Below are positions 52,619 through 60,125 of a stretch of 60,125 nt of DNA, piece after piece. The stretch lies in contig CAVQFO010000035.1 of the NCBI GenBank assembly GCA_963711725.1, forward strand, positions 1 to 60,125, in the 5' to 3' direction. The notes under the pieces were generated by a model. That model saw nothing but the letters and a program-made list of their open reading frames with translations, was not told the origin of the DNA and did no database searches. This DNA comes from CAVQFO01 sp963711725. GTDB lineage: Bacteria > Pseudomonadota > Gammaproteobacteria > Nitrococcales > Aquisalimonadaceae. The position numbers and the translations under genes are program-made. How positions within the stretch are numbered: the stretch's first letter is position 1; every line of letters begins with the position of its first letter.

Positions 52619-53062
52619 ATGAGCGTTGATTTGAGCCGGTATTCCGGCCTGGAACTGATGCGGATGTTCATGGCGGGCGATCTGCCCGCGGCCACCATCG
52701 GCCACACCATGGGCATGAGGCTGGCCACGGTGGAGGACGGCGAGGCGGTGTTCCGGGTCCGGCCCGACAAACGCCACTTGAACCCCATGGGCGGCGTCCA
52801 CGGCGGCTTCTACGCTACCGCCCTGGATTCGGCCACCGGCTGCGCCGTGCATACCTTACTGGGGCCCGGCGATACCTACGGCACTATCGAACTGAACGTG
52901 AAGATGCTCAAGGCGGCCAAACCCGACTCCGAGCTCCGCGCCATCGGCACGGTCTTGCACATCTCCCGCCAGCTGGGCGTCGCGGACGGCCGTATCCTGG
53001 ACGAAGACGACGTCCTCTACGCCCACGCCACCGCGACCTGCCTGATCAAACGCCGGGGTTAG
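52619..53062 (+). CDS. PaaI-family thioesterase
   Basis: 147 residues, hotdog fold. The motif HLNPMGGVHGGFYATALDSA contains the HGG loop and the catalytic acidic residue expected for PaaI-type acyl-CoA thioesterases; YGTIELNVKMLKAAKPDSEL follows. It hydrolyses aryl- or acyl-CoA esters. It lies 39 bases after the NMO gene and is the last of the operon, convergent to a second hotdog-fold gene. Confidence 0.9.
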   Translation: MSVDLSRYSGLELMRMFMAGDLPAATIGHTMGMRLATVEDGEAVFRVRPDKRHLNPMGGVHGGFYATALDSATGCAVHTLLGPGDTYGTIELNVKMLKAAKPDSELRAIGTVLHISRQLGVADGRILDEDDVLYAHATATCLIKRRG

Positions 53063-53071
53063 CGGGACACC

Positions 53072-53509
53072 TCAGTCCGTCACCAGCACGCTTTCCAGGG
53101 CCGCGCGCAGTCCCTCGGGAATAGGCGTCGGGCGCTGACTGGCGCGATCGACGAACACATGGGTGAACGTGCCCACGGCGCAGGCTGAATCAGTGCCTTC
53201 CTTGAAGATCGCGATCCCGTACTCCACCGAGCTGTTGCCCAGCCGATTCACGCGGAACCCGCCCTCGATGGGTTCGGGGTAGGCGATGGCGCTCTTGTAA
53301 CTGCACTGGGAATTGACCACAAAGCCGACGATATCGCCCCCGTGGATGTCCAAGCCGCCCTGCTTGATCAGGAAGTGGTTGGCGATGGTGTCGAAGTAGG
53401 AGTAGTACACCACGTTGTTCACGTGGCCATAGAGATCATTGTCCATCCAGCGGGTCGTGATGGGCAGGAAATAGCGGTAGTTCTCGCGCTTCAGGGATGG
53501 GTCGCTCAT
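53072..53509 (-). CDS. 4-hydroxybenzoyl-CoA-type acyl-CoA thioesterase (YbgC-like)
   Basis: 145 residues, hotdog fold. TTRWMDNDLYGHVNNVVYYSYFD contains the family signature with catalytic Asp and the GHVNN box. It should cleave acyl-CoA esters in the cytoplasm. It is tail-to-tail with the PaaI-type thioesterase gene (nine bases apart) but belongs to a different branch. The upstream purine-rich GAGAGA is a modest ribosome site. Confidence 0.92.
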   Translation of the reverse strand: MSDPSLKRENYRYFLPITTRWMDNDLYGHVNNVVYYSYFDTIANHFLIKQGGLDIHGGDIVGFVVNSQCSYKSAIAYPEPIEGGFRVNRLGNSSVEYGIAIFKEGTDSACAVGTFTHVFVDRASQRPTPIPEGLRAALESVLVTD

Positions 53510-53611
53510 GGGCGGTCTCTCTCGTGCCGGATGGGGTTTAGCCAGCCCGGGAGGCTAATCGATTTCCACCCTTCGCGCCAAGAACCCGGCTTCGCGCCAG
53601 GCATTCCGGGA

Positions 53612-54841
53612 TCAAGAACCGGAATCCACGCACACCTGATTACGGCCCGCGTTCTTCGCCTTGTAGAGGGCACGGTCGGCCCGGGCCAGCAGATCATCAC
53701 CGTTGCCGCCATTGGGAACCAACGACGCGAGGCCGACGCTGATGGTCAGTCCGGCCGCACCGTTTTCCCCCAGAGAACACGGTGCAGAGTTCTCGACATC
53801 CGCCCGCACTTCCTCGCCTATCTGGAGCGCCTCCGAAACATCGGTGTCGGCGAGCAGAATCACGAACTCCTCGCCCCCGTATCGGGCCGCCACGTCCCCC
53901 GGCCGCCGCGCCACCCGCCCGAGCCGCTCGGCCACTTTCTGCAGGCACCGATCACCGGCCTGGTGGCCAAACCGGTCGTTGTAGTCCTTGAAGCGGTCGA
54001 CGTCGATCATGAGGATTGCAATCGGCCGTTTGTCGCGCATGCAGCGGCGCCACTCGCGGTCGTAGGCCTCGAAAAAGCTCCGCCGATTTGGCAGCCTCGT
54101 CAGATCGTCCTGGGACGACAAACGTCGGAGCTCCGCATTCGCGGCCTCCAGTTCCCGGCGTTCACGGGTGATCGTCCGGGACTGGAGGTACGCGCGACGG
54201 GTGAAGGTCTCCACCACGTAGCTTCCCATGAGGCCGACCGCGTTGGCCGTGACCAGAAAGAAGCTGTCCACGATGATCTCGGCGGTATCCGCATGCAGCC
54301 AGACGACATCGGTCAGAAAATGGCTTAGCGACAAGACAAGCGCGACCACCAAGGCATACCAGAAGCGGAGGGTGGCGAACACGTAAGCGTAGAAAATGAC
54401 CAGCAGAATCCCGGCCAGATAGATGCGCGAGGTATTCGAAGCGTCCAGGGCCATCATCACGGAGATGCCGATACCGGCAACCAGCATGACGACGCTGTAG
54501 GCAATCTGGACATGCCGATCGCGTCGAGCGAAGAAGGTGCAGATCAGTCCCAACAAGCCAATCGGGAGAACCACAACGTAGCGGATCGTCCAGACCGCGT
54601 GGTATCCCGTGGGGAACACCCAGTAATCAACGATGCCGAAGGCGGAATAGAGAAGAATCCCCAGTACCATCGACAAGCGGGCGTGAACCAGCGTCTCGAC
54701 GAAGTGATGATGAAGGTAGATCGATTCCAGGGGCTGCCCGAAACCCCACAACAGCGACCAGTTGGGCCGAGTCTTCCCGGCCCTGATCATGCCCCCGCCA
54801 CCCGACTCCATCCCATCCACAGACGTCCCGTCCCCGTTCAT
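53612..54841 (-). CDS. Membrane-bound diguanylate cyclase (GGDEF)
   Basis: 409 residues. Six helices lie at about 56-212 (HARLSMVLGILLYSAFGIVDY through TANAVGLMGSYVVETF), then a short coiled coil (RTITRERRELEAANAELRRL) and a GGDEF domain (about 240-405) with motif GGEEF at 322-326. The metal/nucleotide residues are intact (MIDVDRFKDYNDRFGHQAGD), and an RxxD inhibitory site (R313-D316) stands five residues before GGEEF, so activity with product feedback is expected. The sensory input of the membrane part is unknown. ATG at 54841; other in-frame ATGs lie shortly after. Confidence 0.93.
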   Translation of the reverse strand: MNGDGTSVDGMESGGGGMIRAGKTRPNWSLLWGFGQPLESIYLHHHFVETLVHARLSMVLGILLYSAFGIVDYWVFPTGYHAVWTIRYVVVLPIGLLGLICTFFARRDRHVQIAYSVVMLVAGIGISVMMALDASNTSRIYLAGILLVIFYAYVFATLRFWYALVVALVLSLSHFLTDVVWLHADTAEIIVDSFFLVTANAVGLMGSYVVETFTRRAYLQSRTITRERRELEAANAELRRLSSQDDLTRLPNRRSFFEAYDREWRRCMRDKRPIAILMIDVDRFKDYNDRFGHQAGDRCLQKVAERLGRVARRPGDVAARYGGEEFVILLADTDVSEALQIGEEVRADVENSAPCSLGENGAAGLTISVGLASLVPNGGNGDDLLARADRALYKAKNAGRNQVCVDSGS

Positions 54842-55042
54842 TTGCTCCCGCGAACGGCCCTGCGCCGGGGCCGCCTCGCGTCAAACTCCCTTTAAGTTTA
54901 GCGAACTCTAATAATCTGTTGTTATCCGTTCATCCGGTAATTTGGGGAATAATCCGTGGCGCAGCATTGCCCTTGGGGAGCATGGGGCCGCCGCACAAAC
55001 GAAGGCCATTACCCGTCCGACGCCGGCGAGATCACCGTCTTA

Positions 55043-56284
55043 CTAGCGGCTTTGCGCTGCAGTCAACCGCCGCAACGGCAGCACCATGAGCAACATGGAC
55101 ATCCCAACCGCAACATAGGTCACGTCATACCCCAGCACCCTGCCCAGCTCCAGACCCGCGGCTGGACCCAGAGCCCCGCCGAGATCGCTGGACCATTGAT
55201 AGACCGACAAGGCGCGACCGTGCAGATGCCGCGGCGAAGTGTCCCCGAGTAGCGTCAAAAGCGGGATGGTCAGGGCACCGGAACCAGCACCTACGGCCGC
55301 AAGCGCAATGACGGCGGTGACGGCATGCGAGGCCCATCCCAGCGCGACAAAGCCGGCCGTCACGATCAACGTGGACGGGAGCAGCAATCCGGTGCGGGAC
55401 GCTACCCGATCCAGGTAGTGGCCGGCGCCGAGGGACGCGCTGGCGCGCGCGCCCATCATCACGGCCATATAGAGGCCGGCACTGCCTTCCGCACCCAGGC
55501 CGAAGACGTACAAGGCCCGCTGCTTCACCATGACCGCAAGGGTCGCCAGCAGCACGCCGGACATGGCGAAATACACCAGGGCGTTGGCGCCCCAGATCAG
55601 TCGAAGCACCGGGATGCCCAGAAGCTCGCGCCAATCGTCGGCGCGACGGCGGGATCGGCCCGTCGCGGCTGTCGGACGCGGCGCCTTCGCGTGGGCTGGG
55701 AGAACGAATACTGCCGCCACCGCAGCGACCAGGCTGAGCAGAGTCGCGACGATGAAAGCGGCGTTGGCCGAAACCCGGTCGGCGACCAGACCCCCGATGG
55801 CCAGCCCGGCCGGCAGGCCCAGACTGATGGCCGTGCGCACCCGAGCGGTCATGCCGCCGCGGCGCTGCGTGGGCGCAATCGCCATGACCGCCGCCAGCGT
55901 GCCCACCAACAGCAGCGACGACCCCACGCCCCAGATCACCCGCCCGGCGAGAAACCACAAGAACGGCCGCTGAGCGGACAACGCGGCCGAGAAGGCCAGC
56001 GTCCCCAACGCCTCGACGACCAGCCCAATCGCCACCGGCCAACGTGTGCCAAAGCGGTCGAGCAGACTGCCGGTGACGGGGTTGAAACCCAACCGCGTGA
56101 TCCGGTTGGCGGAGAGGATCAGGCCGATCATGAACCCCGAGATGCCGAGGTCCATGCCGATCACCGGCAGAATGGGGAACACCACGCCCCCGCCCACACC
56201 GCCAGCGAAGGCGATACCGGCAATACTCCAGCCGCCCGGCACGGCCCCGCGGTTGCGCGAATCAGCCGTCATGGCCTGTGGCAT
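55043..56284 (-). CDS. Major facilitator superfamily transporter
   Basis: 413 residues, about twelve helices in two halves. Conserved MFS loop residues are seen in NPVTGSLLDRFGTRWP (loop 2-3 motif) and DLGGALGPAAG (helix 11 region). It is of the drug:H+ antiporter-like type, but the substrate cannot be inferred. Divergent from the OYE gene with a 313-base spacer. A start four codons further (MTADSRNR) is also possible. Confidence 0.9.
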   Translation of the reverse strand: MPQAMTADSRNRGAVPGGWSIAGIAFAGGVGGGVVFPILPVIGMDLGISGFMIGLILSANRITRLGFNPVTGSLLDRFGTRWPVAIGLVVEALGTLAFSAALSAQRPFLWFLAGRVIWGVGSSLLLVGTLAAVMAIAPTQRRGGMTARVRTAISLGLPAGLAIGGLVADRVSANAAFIVATLLSLVAAVAAVFVLPAHAKAPRPTAATGRSRRRADDWRELLGIPVLRLIWGANALVYFAMSGVLLATLAVMVKQRALYVFGLGAEGSAGLYMAVMMGARASASLGAGHYLDRVASRTGLLLPSTLIVTAGFVALGWASHAVTAVIALAAVGAGSGALTIPLLTLLGDTSPRHLHGRALSVYQWSSDLGGALGPAAGLELGRVLGYDVTYVAVGMSMLLMVLPLRRLTAAQSR

Positions 56285-56597
56285 GGGGCCGATGGGCGGC
56301 GTTCTGGAGGCCGCGATGGCTCCCTAGCCCTCCGAAATGGACGAAATGGCACAAACTCTATCCTTTGATTAGGGGATTGAGCACCGCCCTGACTGCCCGG
56401 GCGGACAGCCGCCCGCCGCCTCGCCGGGAAACATCAGTGGTCGGACAAACTGCGGGTATCGTGGCATACTTTGCAACCACAAACGGTCCGCCGCCAAGCC
56501 TTGCCAGGTGCCGGCGCACACCCCTCGTCTTCGCGCGCCCCGGCGTGGCCGGCCCTGATCCCCGGCGGATGCCGCCCGGTCCAATGGAGTTCTCACC
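56285..56597. other. Divergent spacer between the MFS and OYE genes
   Basis: These 313 bases have no credible gene. A GC-rich hairpin CGGGCGG-ACAG-CCGCCCG lies at 56398-56415. AT-richer patches near 56340-56375 and 56455-56485 are the likely promoter areas. No regulator is encoded here. Confidence 0.5.
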
Positions 56598-57692
56598 TTG
56601 AGCAAACTGTTCAGTCCGATCCGCCTCGACAGCCTCACCCTCGCCAATGGAATTGCCGTGGCCCCCATGTGCCAGTATTCGGCAGAAGGGGGACGCGCCA
56701 CGGACTGGCACGTGATTCACCTGGGTCACATGGCGTTGTCCGGGGCCGGGTTGCTGTTCACCGAGGCCACCGCGGTGGAACCCGAGGGGCGCATCTCCCC
56801 GGCCGACCTGGGGCTGTGGTCGGACGATACCGAGGCGGCCCTGAGGCGGGTATTGGAAAGCATCCGCCGGTGGTCCTCCATGCCCATCGGCATACAGCTG
56901 GCTCACGCCGGCCGGAAGGCCTCCACCAAGGCGCCTTGGGAGGGCGGTGCACAGATTCCCGCCGGCGCCGGCGGCTGGCAGACCGTGGCGCCCTCCACCG
57001 TCCCGTATAACGAGAACGATGCCCCGCCCCTGGCATTGGACCGGGAAGGCCTGCGCCGCGTCCGGGAATCCTTCGCCGCCGCGGCCCGCCGCGCCCACAG
57101 ACTGGGCCTGGACCTGATCGAACTTCACGCCGCCCACGGCTATCTGCTGCATGAGTTCCTCTCGCCCCTGTCGAACCGGCGGGAAGACGAATACGGCGGC
57201 TCTCTGGAGAACCGCATGCGTTTTCCGCTGGAGGTCTACGACGCCGTCCGGGAGGCTGTACCGGCCGCCATGCCGGTAGGCATCCGCATCTCCGCCACCG
57301 ATTGGGTGGACGGCGGCTGGGATCTGGAGCAAAGCGTGGCATTCGCCCGGGCCTTGAAGCAGCGCGGCTGCAGCTATATCCACGTATCCAGCGGCGGATT
57401 ATCCCCGGCCCAGCGGATTGCGCTGGAACCGGGCTACCAACTGCCTTTCGCGGAGCGCATCCGGAACGAATCGGGCCTGTTCACCATCGCCGTTGGCCTG
57501 ATCACCGAGCCGGAACAAGCCGAAGCGGTTATCGCCTCCGGCCAGGCCGACATGGTGGCCCTGGCCCGCGGCATTCTCTACGATCCCCGCTGGCCGTGGC
57601 ACGCCGCTGCGCGCCTGGGCGCCCAGGTGGACGCGCCGAAACAATACTGGCGCTCCCAGCCCCAAGGTCTGCGCAACCTCTTCAAGACCTGA
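56598..57692 (+). CDS. Old yellow enzyme family NADH:flavin oxidoreductase (XenA/YqjM-like)
   Basis: 364 residues. The class with C25 (VAPMCQYSA) that tunes the flavin, plus IQLAHAGRKAS and LIELHAAHGYLLHEFLSPL, identifies it as a thermophilic-like/XenA OYE. The pair of His in the HAAHGYLLH region binds the substrate phenol or carbonyl. It reduces activated double bonds of enones or nitro compounds using NAD(P)H. The only plausible start is TTG, preceded by GGAG nine bases away. It is followed in the same direction by an FMN reductase gene. Confidence 0.93.
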   Translation: MSKLFSPIRLDSLTLANGIAVAPMCQYSAEGGRATDWHVIHLGHMALSGAGLLFTEATAVEPEGRISPADLGLWSDDTEAALRRVLESIRRWSSMPIGIQLAHAGRKASTKAPWEGGAQIPAGAGGWQTVAPSTVPYNENDAPPLALDREGLRRVRESFAAAARRAHRLGLDLIELHAAHGYLLHEFLSPLSNRREDEYGGSLENRMRFPLEVYDAVREAVPAAMPVGIRISATDWVDGGWDLEQSVAFARALKQRGCSYIHVSSGGLSPAQRIALEPGYQLPFAERIRNESGLFTIAVGLITEPEQAEAVIASGQADMVALARGILYDPRWPWHAAARLGAQVDAPKQYWRSQPQGLRNLFKT

Positions 57693-57759
57693 CGCGGGAA
57701 TTTGAGCCGCAACGCCCCCAGTGCTACCAATACAGACCAGCTTCCCAAGGAGAAACACA

Positions 57760-58326
57760 ATGTCGTTTAGCCTGAACGTCATCGTTGCCAGCACCCGCCC
57801 CGGACGCGTCGGCAAGCCCGTGGGCGACTGGTTCCAGGAGTTCGCCCGCAAGCACGGCAAGTTCGATGTGAATTTCGTGGATCTCGCCGAGTTCAACCTT
57901 CCCGTGTTCGACGAGCCCCACCATCCCCGGCTGCAGAAGTATCAACACGAGCACACCAAACGCTGGGCGGCGAGCGTCGACGGCGCGGACGCCTACGTGT
58001 TCGTCGTCCCGGAATACAACTACGGCCCAACCCCGGCGCTGCTCAATGCACTGAACTACGTTTACAAGGAGTGGAACTACAAACCCGCCGCGTTCGTAAG
58101 CTACGGGGGCATCTCCGGCGGGCTCCGCTCCGTGCAGATGACCAAGCTCACACTGACCACGCTCAAGGTCATGCCGCTGATGGAACAGGTCACCATTCCC
58201 TTCGTCACGCAGTTCCTGGAAGACGGCCGTTTCAACGCCAGCGAAGACCACGAGAAGAGCGCCGCCGCCATGCTGGACGAACTCCACCGCTGGGCCGACG
58301 CCCTCAAGCCCATGCGCGCTGCATAG
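57760..58326 (+). CDS. NADPH-dependent FMN reductase family protein
   Basis: 188 residues, flavodoxin-like fold. ASTRPGRVGKPVGDW binds the FMN phosphate and VPEYNYGPTPALLNALNYVY is the family signature near the isoalloxazine. It reduces FMN or quinones with NADPH. The start has AAGGAG eight bases upstream. It lies 67 bases after the OYE gene on the same strand and may be co-transcribed, both being flavin enzymes. Confidence 0.93.
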   Translation: MSFSLNVIVASTRPGRVGKPVGDWFQEFARKHGKFDVNFVDLAEFNLPVFDEPHHPRLQKYQHEHTKRWAASVDGADAYVFVVPEYNYGPTPALLNALNYVYKEWNYKPAAFVSYGGISGGLRSVQMTKLTLTTLKVMPLMEQVTIPFVTQFLEDGRFNASEDHEKSAAAMLDELHRWADALKPMRAA

Positions 58327-58390
58327 CGGCGCTGACACGCAGCGATCCGGCTATCGCTCCGATAGAAGAACCAGCAAAGGAGGCCCGCCC

Positions 58391-58846
58391 ATGTATCGGA
58401 AGATCCTGCTTGCCTACGACGGCACCCGCGAGGGACGCGCGGTCCTCCGCGAAGGCGCTGAACTGGCTCAACGATGCGGAGCCGGCGTACATCTGCTTGC
58501 CGTGGTCCACCCCGGCACCGGCATCCTGTTCGCCGAGGGTGCGGATCCGACCAACCTCCTCGACGAGGAGCGCCGTCATGCCGAGCAAGTCCTTGCCGAC
58601 GGGAAAGAAAAGCTTCGCCAGCGTGGCCTGGAAGCGGAAGCCACTCTGCGCTCCGGAGACCCCGCACGCGAAATTGTGGCACTGGCCGAGTCCATTGGCG
58701 CTGACCTGATCGTCCTGGGCCACCAGCGTCGCAATGCCCTGTCCCGTTGGTGGCGCGGCTCGGTGGATGCCGAGGTGTTCAACGCCGCCCCCTGCAGCCT
58801 CCTGATTACCGTCGCACCGGAAACGGAAGACGCCGACGACGACTGA
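58391..58846 (+). CDS. Universal stress protein (UspA family)
   Basis: 151 residues, Rossmann-like alpha/beta fold with YRKILLAYDGTREGRAVLREG at the N-terminus and a C-terminal segment IVLGHQRRNALSRWWRGSVDA, which only partly matches the G-2x-G-9x-G(S/T) nucleotide motif (the second Gly is Arg). ATP binding is therefore uncertain. AAAGGAGG precedes the ATG. It lies 64 bases after the FMN reductase gene and probably belongs to the same stress-related unit. Confidence 0.93.
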   Translation: MYRKILLAYDGTREGRAVLREGAELAQRCGAGVHLLAVVHPGTGILFAEGADPTNLLDEERRHAEQVLADGKEKLRQRGLEAEATLRSGDPAREIVALAESIGADLIVLGHQRRNALSRWWRGSVDAEVFNAAPCSLLITVAPETEDADDD

Positions 58847-58896
58847 TCGGGGAAGATCCCTCTCCCCTTGGGACCAACGGCCTGCGAGAGAAGCGC

Positions 58897-59406
58897 TCAG
58901 CCACCTCTCCCGCACGCGCTGCGCTTCCGCCCGGCCGCCCGCCGCAAGGCTTCTATGTCCAGCTTCTTCATCTGGAGCAGCGCCTCCATGGCGCGGGACG
59001 AAGCCCCGCGATCCGGGCCGGCGAGCAGCTCGGGCAGAATCGTGGGCACGACCTGCCAAGACAAACCGTAGCGGTCCTTTAACCAGCCACACTGACCTTC
59101 CTCGCCGCCATCGGAAAGGCTGTTCCAGTAGTGATCCACTTCCGCCTGGCTCTCGCAGTTTACGGTCAGCGACAACGCCTCGGTGAACTGAAATGCCGGG
59201 CTGCCGTTGAGGGCCAGGAACCGCTGGCCGTCCAGTTCGAAGAGAATGGTCAAAACCGAGCCCTCGGGGCGACCGGAGGCCCCGGCGGACGCCTGATCGT
59301 AGTAGGTCGTGGCGACGACTTTGGAATTCCTGAAAATCCCGGTGTAGAAGGCAACAGCCTTTTCGGCGTCGCCTTCAAACCATAGACAGGGCGTAATGCG
59401 TTGCAT
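58897..59406 (-). CDS. VOC superfamily protein (PhnB-like)
   Basis: 169 residues. The N-terminus ITPCLWFEGDAEKAVAFYTGIF and the middle SLTVNCESQAEVDHYWNSLS with DRYGLSWQVVP are typical of the PhnB/3-demethylubiquinone methyltransferase-like VOC group. Metal-binding residues are weak and the function is unknown. It is the last gene of a leftward cluster with a YciI-type protein and another VOC protein, separated by only 12 bases from the YciI gene. Confidence 0.9.
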   Translation of the reverse strand: MQRITPCLWFEGDAEKAVAFYTGIFRNSKVVATTYYDQASAGASGRPEGSVLTILFELDGQRFLALNGSPAFQFTEALSLTVNCESQAEVDHYWNSLSDGGEEGQCGWLKDRYGLSWQVVPTILPELLAGPDRGASSRAMEALLQMKKLDIEALRRAAGRKRSACGRGG

Positions 59407-59418
59407 GGTTCCACCCCC

Positions 59419-59772
59419 CTACCCGGCCTTCGCGGCCACTGCTTCCCGGATGGGGCGGATCGGCCGCACCTCGATGCAGCCGACCCGGGCCGGCGGAATA
59501 CCCGAGGCCACCTGGATCGCCTCATTCAGGTCGCGGGCCTCGATCATGTAAAAGCCGGCGAGCTGCTCCTTGGTTTCCGCGAACGGCCCATCCGTCACCG
59601 AAAGCTTGCTGTTCCGCACCCGGACCGTAGTCGCGGTGGTCACCGACTCCAACGCCTCGGAGGCCAGGCAATGGCCACTTTCACGAATCGCCGTGTCGTA
59701 GGCGACGCAATCCTCGTCCGGCAGCTCGTCCAGGCGGTTTTCGTCCAAATAGACCAGGCATAGATATTTCAT
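59419..59772 (-). CDS. YciI/YCII-related protein with DGPF motif
   Basis: 117 residues, ferredoxin-like fold. The motif VTDGPFAETKEQLAGFY (DGPF at 61-64) defines the DGPF subgroup of YCII-related proteins, which is regularly encoded beside ECF sigma factors of group ECF42. Its biochemical role is unknown. AAGGAG precedes the ATG, and the start overlaps the stop of the upstream VOC gene (ATGA). Confidence 0.93.
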   Translation of the reverse strand: MKYLCLVYLDENRLDELPDEDCVAYDTAIRESGHCLASEALESVTTATTVRVRNSKLSVTDGPFAETKEQLAGFYMIEARDLNEAIQVASGIPPARVGCIEVRPIRPIREAVAAKAG

Positions 59773-60125
59773 GAGGGCGCTCCTTCCTCGGCCTCCGGGC
59801 GACCGGCCATTTGCTGCATCCCCTGCCGGATTTCTTCCGGAGTCAGATCGCGGACATGGGTCGCCACCGACCAGTGGTGCCCGAACGGGTCTTCCAACTG
59901 ACCGTAGCGATCGCCCCAGAACATGTCCTGCACCGGCATTTTGACGCCGGCACCGGCGGCGACCGCCTTGTCGAAAAAGCTGTCCACGTCCGTCACGTAG
60001 AGATGCAGCATCACCGGCGTCCCTTTAAGCGCCAACGGTCCGAGGCCGCCGCACTCCTGAAACTCATCGGACAGCATGATCACCGAATCGCCGATGCGCA
60101 GCTCGGCGTGCATGATCCGGCCGTC
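59769..60125 (-). CDS. VOC superfamily protein (PhnB/glyoxalase-like), 5' end outside window
   Basis: At least 119 residues are visible, reading in from beyond the window edge (DGRIMHAELRIGDSVIML at the edge). The N-terminal part of the family (first metal-domain strand with FYKKAFGA) is missing because of the cut. WGDRYGQLEDPFGHHWSVATH is the typical PhnB C-terminal motif. It is translationally coupled to the YciI gene. An ATG at 60113 exists but is internal to the domain and not the true start. Confidence 0.9.
   Translation of the reverse strand, partial: DGRIMHAELRIGDSVIMLSDEFQECGGLGPLALKGTPVMLHLYVTDVDSFFDKAVAAGAGVKMPVQDMFWGDRYGQLEDPFGHHWSVATHVRDLTPEEIRQGMQQMAGRPEAEEGAPS

Overview
The window looks like a chromosomal segment of a GC-rich proteobacterium, most likely a gammaproteobacterium. 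The evidence is an E. coli-type cecR-ybhGFSR operon, ThiI, Ohr/OhrR, several GGDEF/EAL proteins and Chromatiales-like gene content; the genus cannot be told from the sequence. I found no rRNA, tRNA, CRISPR array, transposase or phage gene. Genes are dense, with many 1-4 base start/stop overlaps.

Layout. 1-3049: 3' part of a membrane-bound GGDEF/EAL protein whose frame is broken by five single-base losses. 3138-7576: TIGR01777 epimerase, DUF445 membrane protein, and a translationally coupled DgcN/DgcA-like pair (DUF1611 protein plus enolase-superfamily racemase). 7746-14409: outer-membrane-like protein, SLC13/TrkA-C transporter, NUDIX hydrolase, lipoprotein lipase-like hydrolase, small secreted protein, MTH1187-type thiamine-binding protein and EamA transporter. 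14527-21302: ThiI, then a signalling block of a lone receiver, a complete GAF-HisKA-HATPase-REC-Hpt hybrid kinase, and a second hybrid kinase whose phospho-accepting histidine is arginine. 21530-23200: small membrane protein and an NAD-type isocitrate dehydrogenase-like enzyme.

23463-29173 is a complete five-gene ABC-2 export operon (cecR, ybhG, ybhF, ybhS, ybhR) read leftward from one promoter, which is covered by a perfect 24-bp palindrome. 29359-37212 holds a DUF502 protein, a threefold-repeated membrane protein, an orphan protein, a DUF2207 protein, an Ogt-type alkyltransferase and a PAS-GGDEF-EAL protein. 37627-44227 holds a secreted 14-repeat beta-propeller with a C-terminal sorting tail, a dienelactone hydrolase, and a large lipoprotein next to a LuxR-type regulator.

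44666-60125 is rich in detoxification and redox genes: two glutathione transferases, ohrR-ohr, a LysR-controlled isomerase/nitronate monooxygenase/thioesterase operon, an OYE-family enzyme, an FMN reductase, a universal stress protein, and a YciI/VOC cluster of the kind found beside ECF sigma factors. A methyltransferase pseudogene lies at about 45440-46305. At least six families of intergenic inverted repeats are present, mostly between 33.9 and 40.1 kb; two families recur. The strongest leads are the histidine-less hybrid kinase beside its intact paralogue, the twin-propeller sorted surface protein, and the mosaic of palindromic repeats.
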